The notes under the pieces are model-generated. The model made no database searches, was not told the DNA's origin, and saw nothing but the letters and a program-made list of their open reading frames with translations. Shown here one piece after another: positions 62,082 to 64,000 of a stretch of DNA of 64,000 nucleotides. The DNA comes from DATGZX01 sp035296965 (GTDB lineage Bacteria > Planctomycetota > Planctomycetia > Gemmatales > Gemmataceae). The stretch is from contig DATGZX010000355.1 of assembly GCA_035296965.1 (NCBI GenBank), positions 32,989 to 96,988 on the forward strand. The letters run 5' to 3'. The stretch's first letter is position 1. Each line of letters begins with the position of its first letter. The position numbers and the translations under genes were made by a program.

Positions 62082-63614
62082 TTACTCGCGCGCCCTCCTC
62101 TCGAACTCTCGCAATCCTGCGCGATAGAACTCCTGCCATTCCAGGTTGGGCGTCACCGGCTCGCGGAATTGGACGAGAATCCGGACTGCGTCAGCTACCG
62201 TGAACGGGGTAAGGATGCCGCGTTGCCGGCGGTGGTGGGTTTCCAGCGCGGCCAGGGCGGTCACGGCGGCACCGAGGGCGGGGCCTTCGGCGGATTGCAG
62301 GCGTTCGAGGGGGCGGCCTAGCATGCTGGCGAGGATTTCGCACATCAAAGTGCTTCTGGCAATGCCGCCCGAAACCGTGATACGGGTGATCTTCTGTCCG
62401 GCTTCTTCATGCTGGCGGACCCCAAGGGCAATGAGGTAGGCGAGGGCTTCCAGCGCGGCGCGAAACCTAGTGCCCTGATCAGCGGGCTCTCTCGGGAACC
62501 ATTGCAGGTGTTTTGCAGACACGCCCAACGATGGCTCGGGAGCAAGGAAGGGCATGACGCTAATGCCGCCGGCTTGCGGAGGGATGGCTCGTGCCTGCTG
62601 TTCGAGACGCTCCCAGTCGGGCCTCGTACCCACAATGTGATCCAAAAACCCGGCGCCGTTGTTGTAGCAGCGCATCCAGAGGTACGGCCCCCAGTTCAAG
62701 CACATGGCGTCGAGGTCACTCGTCACAGGCAGCTGGCTGGAGGAGGAGTTGACGACGGCGGAATTGCCCAGGATGACGGCCATCTGACCGGCCTCGACGG
62801 CGCCGCCCCCCACCAGGCCGGCCTGCTGATCGTCGGAAGTTGGAAAGACGAGCGGCCGCTGCTGTGCATCGATCCCGGCCTCCAGCGCCAGCGATTCGGA
62901 GAGAGGGCCGAGTGCTGTGTAGTGATCGACGATACGAGGCAATTGAGTCCAGGCCAACTCGCGATGCTCCGGTTTCTCCAAAGCCTCCAGCATGCCGCGG
63001 CACCATTGTTTGGTGCGCAGGTCCATGATCCCTGTGGAGGCGGCGGCCGAGACACTGATCGAGTCGAAGTTGCCTGTCAGAAAGCCCGCGGCCAGTCCTC
63101 CGTGCGGCAGGATCTTGGCCGTGCGCTGCCAATCGTCCGAGGAGAGAAGCGCCTCGTCCTTGACCAAATGGCTGAGAGTGTACCGGATGGCCCAGGGGCC
63201 GCCGATCAACCGCCGCACGCGCTCCTGGCCGCCGAGCCGTTCCAGCCCCTGGGCTTGATAGGTCGCAAGGGTGTGATCGTTCCAACAAATCGCCCGGCGA
63301 ACCTGAACGTGGTTGGCGTCGATCCGGCCGGCGGTGTGATGCGTGGCGGAGATGCCGCCGGCCGCCCAGTCCTTGAGGCGCCCTTGCTTGCGCAGCTCGG
63401 CGGCCAAGGCCCGCACGCTTGCGCGCGCCTGACCCTCTAACTGCAACACATTGAGTTCCGACACTCCGCCTTCGGTCCACAAGTCGGTGGGCAAGCGGAC
63501 TTCGGCGAGCGTATTGCCCTGCAGATCGAAAGCCAGGCACTTCACGGCGCCGGTGCTGAAATCCCAGCCCGTGATGACACTTTCACGAGAGACGCAGCGA
63601 AGCGGTTCAGCCAT
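62082..63614 (-). CDS. FGGY-family sugar kinase (xylulokinase-like)
   Basis: 510 residues from ATG 63614 with AAAGG 8 nt upstream. FGGY kinase: SVITGWDFSTGAVKCLAFDL (phosphate-binding start), AICWNDHTLATYQAQG, the substrate/ATP region AVILGNSAVVNSSSSQLPVT, and ITRITVSGGIARSTLMCEIL with ALGAAVTALAAL near the C-terminus. It phosphorylates a pentulose or similar polyol; xylulose is the closest guess. Longer upstream starts are possible but show no family similarity. Confidence 0.88.
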   Translation of the reverse strand: MAEPLRCVSRESVITGWDFSTGAVKCLAFDLQGNTLAEVRLPTDLWTEGGVSELNVLQLEGQARASVRALAAELRKQGRLKDWAAGGISATHHTAGRIDANHVQVRRAICWNDHTLATYQAQGLERLGGQERVRRLIGGPWAIRYTLSHLVKDEALLSSDDWQRTAKILPHGGLAAGFLTGNFDSISVSAAASTGIMDLRTKQWCRGMLEALEKPEHRELAWTQLPRIVDHYTALGPLSESLALEAGIDAQQRPLVFPTSDDQQAGLVGGGAVEAGQMAVILGNSAVVNSSSSQLPVTSDLDAMCLNWGPYLWMRCYNNGAGFLDHIVGTRPDWERLEQQARAIPPQAGGISVMPFLAPEPSLGVSAKHLQWFPREPADQGTRFRAALEALAYLIALGVRQHEEAGQKITRITVSGGIARSTLMCEILASMLGRPLERLQSAEGPALGAAVTALAALETHHRRQRGILTPFTVADAVRILVQFREPVTPNLEWQEFYRAGLREFERRARE

Positions 63615-63703
63615 GTGGACATGCCTTTGCGTGCAATGATTTATCGAGTGTGGCATCTGCACACCTCTTGTACCACGGCCAGGGAGTGGGCTCAATGTTC
63701 AGC

Positions 63704-63730
63704 GTGGCACAAGCTGCCAGCTTGTGCCAC
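63704..63730. repeat. REP-type palindrome (12-bp arms, 3-nt loop)
   Basis: GTGGCACAAGCT-GCC-AGCTTGTGCCAC is a perfect palindrome. It lies in the intergenic stretch upstream of the FGGY kinase gene, close to further hairpins. Confidence 0.85.
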
Positions 63731-63779
63731 AGCTCAGCCTTGTCCAACTAGAATCGGATTATTGTGGGCCGTGCTGATG

Positions 63780-63798
63780 CCCCGGCCTTGAGCCGGGG
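63780..63798. repeat. Small hairpin, with a partial second copy nearby
   Basis: CCCCGGC-CTTGA-GCCGGGG forms a 7-bp stem. The sequence GATGCCCCGGCC is repeated at about 63845-63856 with the right arm incomplete. Paired hairpins of this kind can flank mobile elements. Confidence 0.6.
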
Positions 63799-63957
63799 AG
63801 CTTCACGTTGGTCTCTACCAAGCGGCTTGCTCCTGCCTGGGAGATGCCCCGGCCCTGAGCCTTAAGTTACCCCCCGAATTCTATACCTGAGTTCTCCAAA
63901 ACTAAGTGAGCTTTCGGTTTTGTAAGGTTTTCACAGTGCGGGAGAAGAGTAGTCGGT

Positions 63958-64000
63958 ATGCGCTCCGTGGCGAAGAAGGAGGCAAGGCAGCTAAAGTTTT
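63958..64000 (+). CDS. First codons of an unidentified gene at the right edge
   Basis: ATG at 63958 opens a frame that reads MRSVAKKEARQLKF to the window's end (14 codons). It is too short to identify. The repeats just upstream and the basic start would fit a small mobile-element protein, but that is a guess. Confidence 0.3.
   Translation, partial: MRSVAKKEARQLKF

Overview
The window reads as chromosomal DNA of a planctomycete, most likely of the Gemmata/Isosphaera side. The reasons are gene content and style: paired DUF1549/DUF1501 cytochrome-like and Tat-secreted proteins, a second DUF1501 gene, a Tat-secreted Gfo/Idh/MocA oxidoreductase, DUF4912, DUF3500 and DUF1326 proteins, a large transmembrane Ser/Thr kinase with a beta-helix-like sensor end, ATP synthase b and c subunits carrying N-terminal signal sequences, G+C-rich DNA, and many short gene groups on both strands. 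No tRNA, rRNA, CRISPR array, prophage or complete insertion sequence was seen. The species assignment is an inference.

Layout. 1-2864 (minus): the start of an F1Fo ATP synthase operon (atpZ-like, atpI-like, atpB, atpE, atpF, atpH running off the left edge). 2865-3783: a 111-bp MITE-like element and a probable small RNA with its own promoter and terminator. 3784-11710: DUF4912 protein, M42 peptidase, ImmA/IrrE-like protease, greA, FHA protein, DUF3500 protein, a hairpin-rich intergenic stretch, Nudix hydrolase and a PfkB sugar kinase. 11966-15065: DUF1549/DUF1501 pair followed by a ~296-bp repeat. 15378-19010: MFS transporter plus ribokinase, a large palindrome, a D-2-hydroxyacid dehydrogenase. 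19033-22484: second MITE copy, then a fused E1alpha-E1beta-lipoyl dehydrogenase and a lipoyl-less E2. 22517-26706 (minus): an SDR with an altered active site, a three-gene overlapping set headed by a HYD1-type ADP-ribosyltransferase, and two tandem isocitrate/isopropylmalate dehydrogenase paralogues.

26852-34098: Nramp-UspA fusion with a DtxR/MntR-like operator, second DUF1501 gene with the second copy of the ~296-bp repeat, a pseudouridine synthase, and two neighbouring genes that correspond to the two halves of mammalian D-glutamate cyclase, then a ROK kinase and a SIS isomerase. 35675-44308: argJ, ABC transporter genes, a degenerate DUF433/DUF5615 toxin-antitoxin remnant, a cytidylate kinase-like protein and a purine nucleoside phosphorylase. 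44332-48759: HpcH/HpaI aldolase, GlpF-type channel, and an egtB-egtD ergothioneine operon. 48848-57000: a zinc-ribbon/transmembrane caspase-like protein, DUF1326 protein, a very long hairpin, a secreted protein, Gfo/Idh/MocA oxidoreductase and the Ser/Thr kinase. 57271-59885: cystathionine gamma-synthase/lyase and cystathionine beta-synthase (transsulfuration). 60122-64000: DacZ-like diadenylate cyclase candidate, MNT/HEPN pair with a frameshifted HEPN gene, FGGY sugar kinase, and palindromic repeats with the first codons of another gene at the right edge.

Most of the window is metabolic housekeeping. The parts that look least explained are the HYD1 gene set, the two families of non-autonomous repeat elements (one of which supplies the stop codon of both DUF1501 genes), the promoter-to-terminator small RNA at 3388-3554, the hairpin-rich stretch at 10050-10290, and several enzymes whose signature residues are altered.
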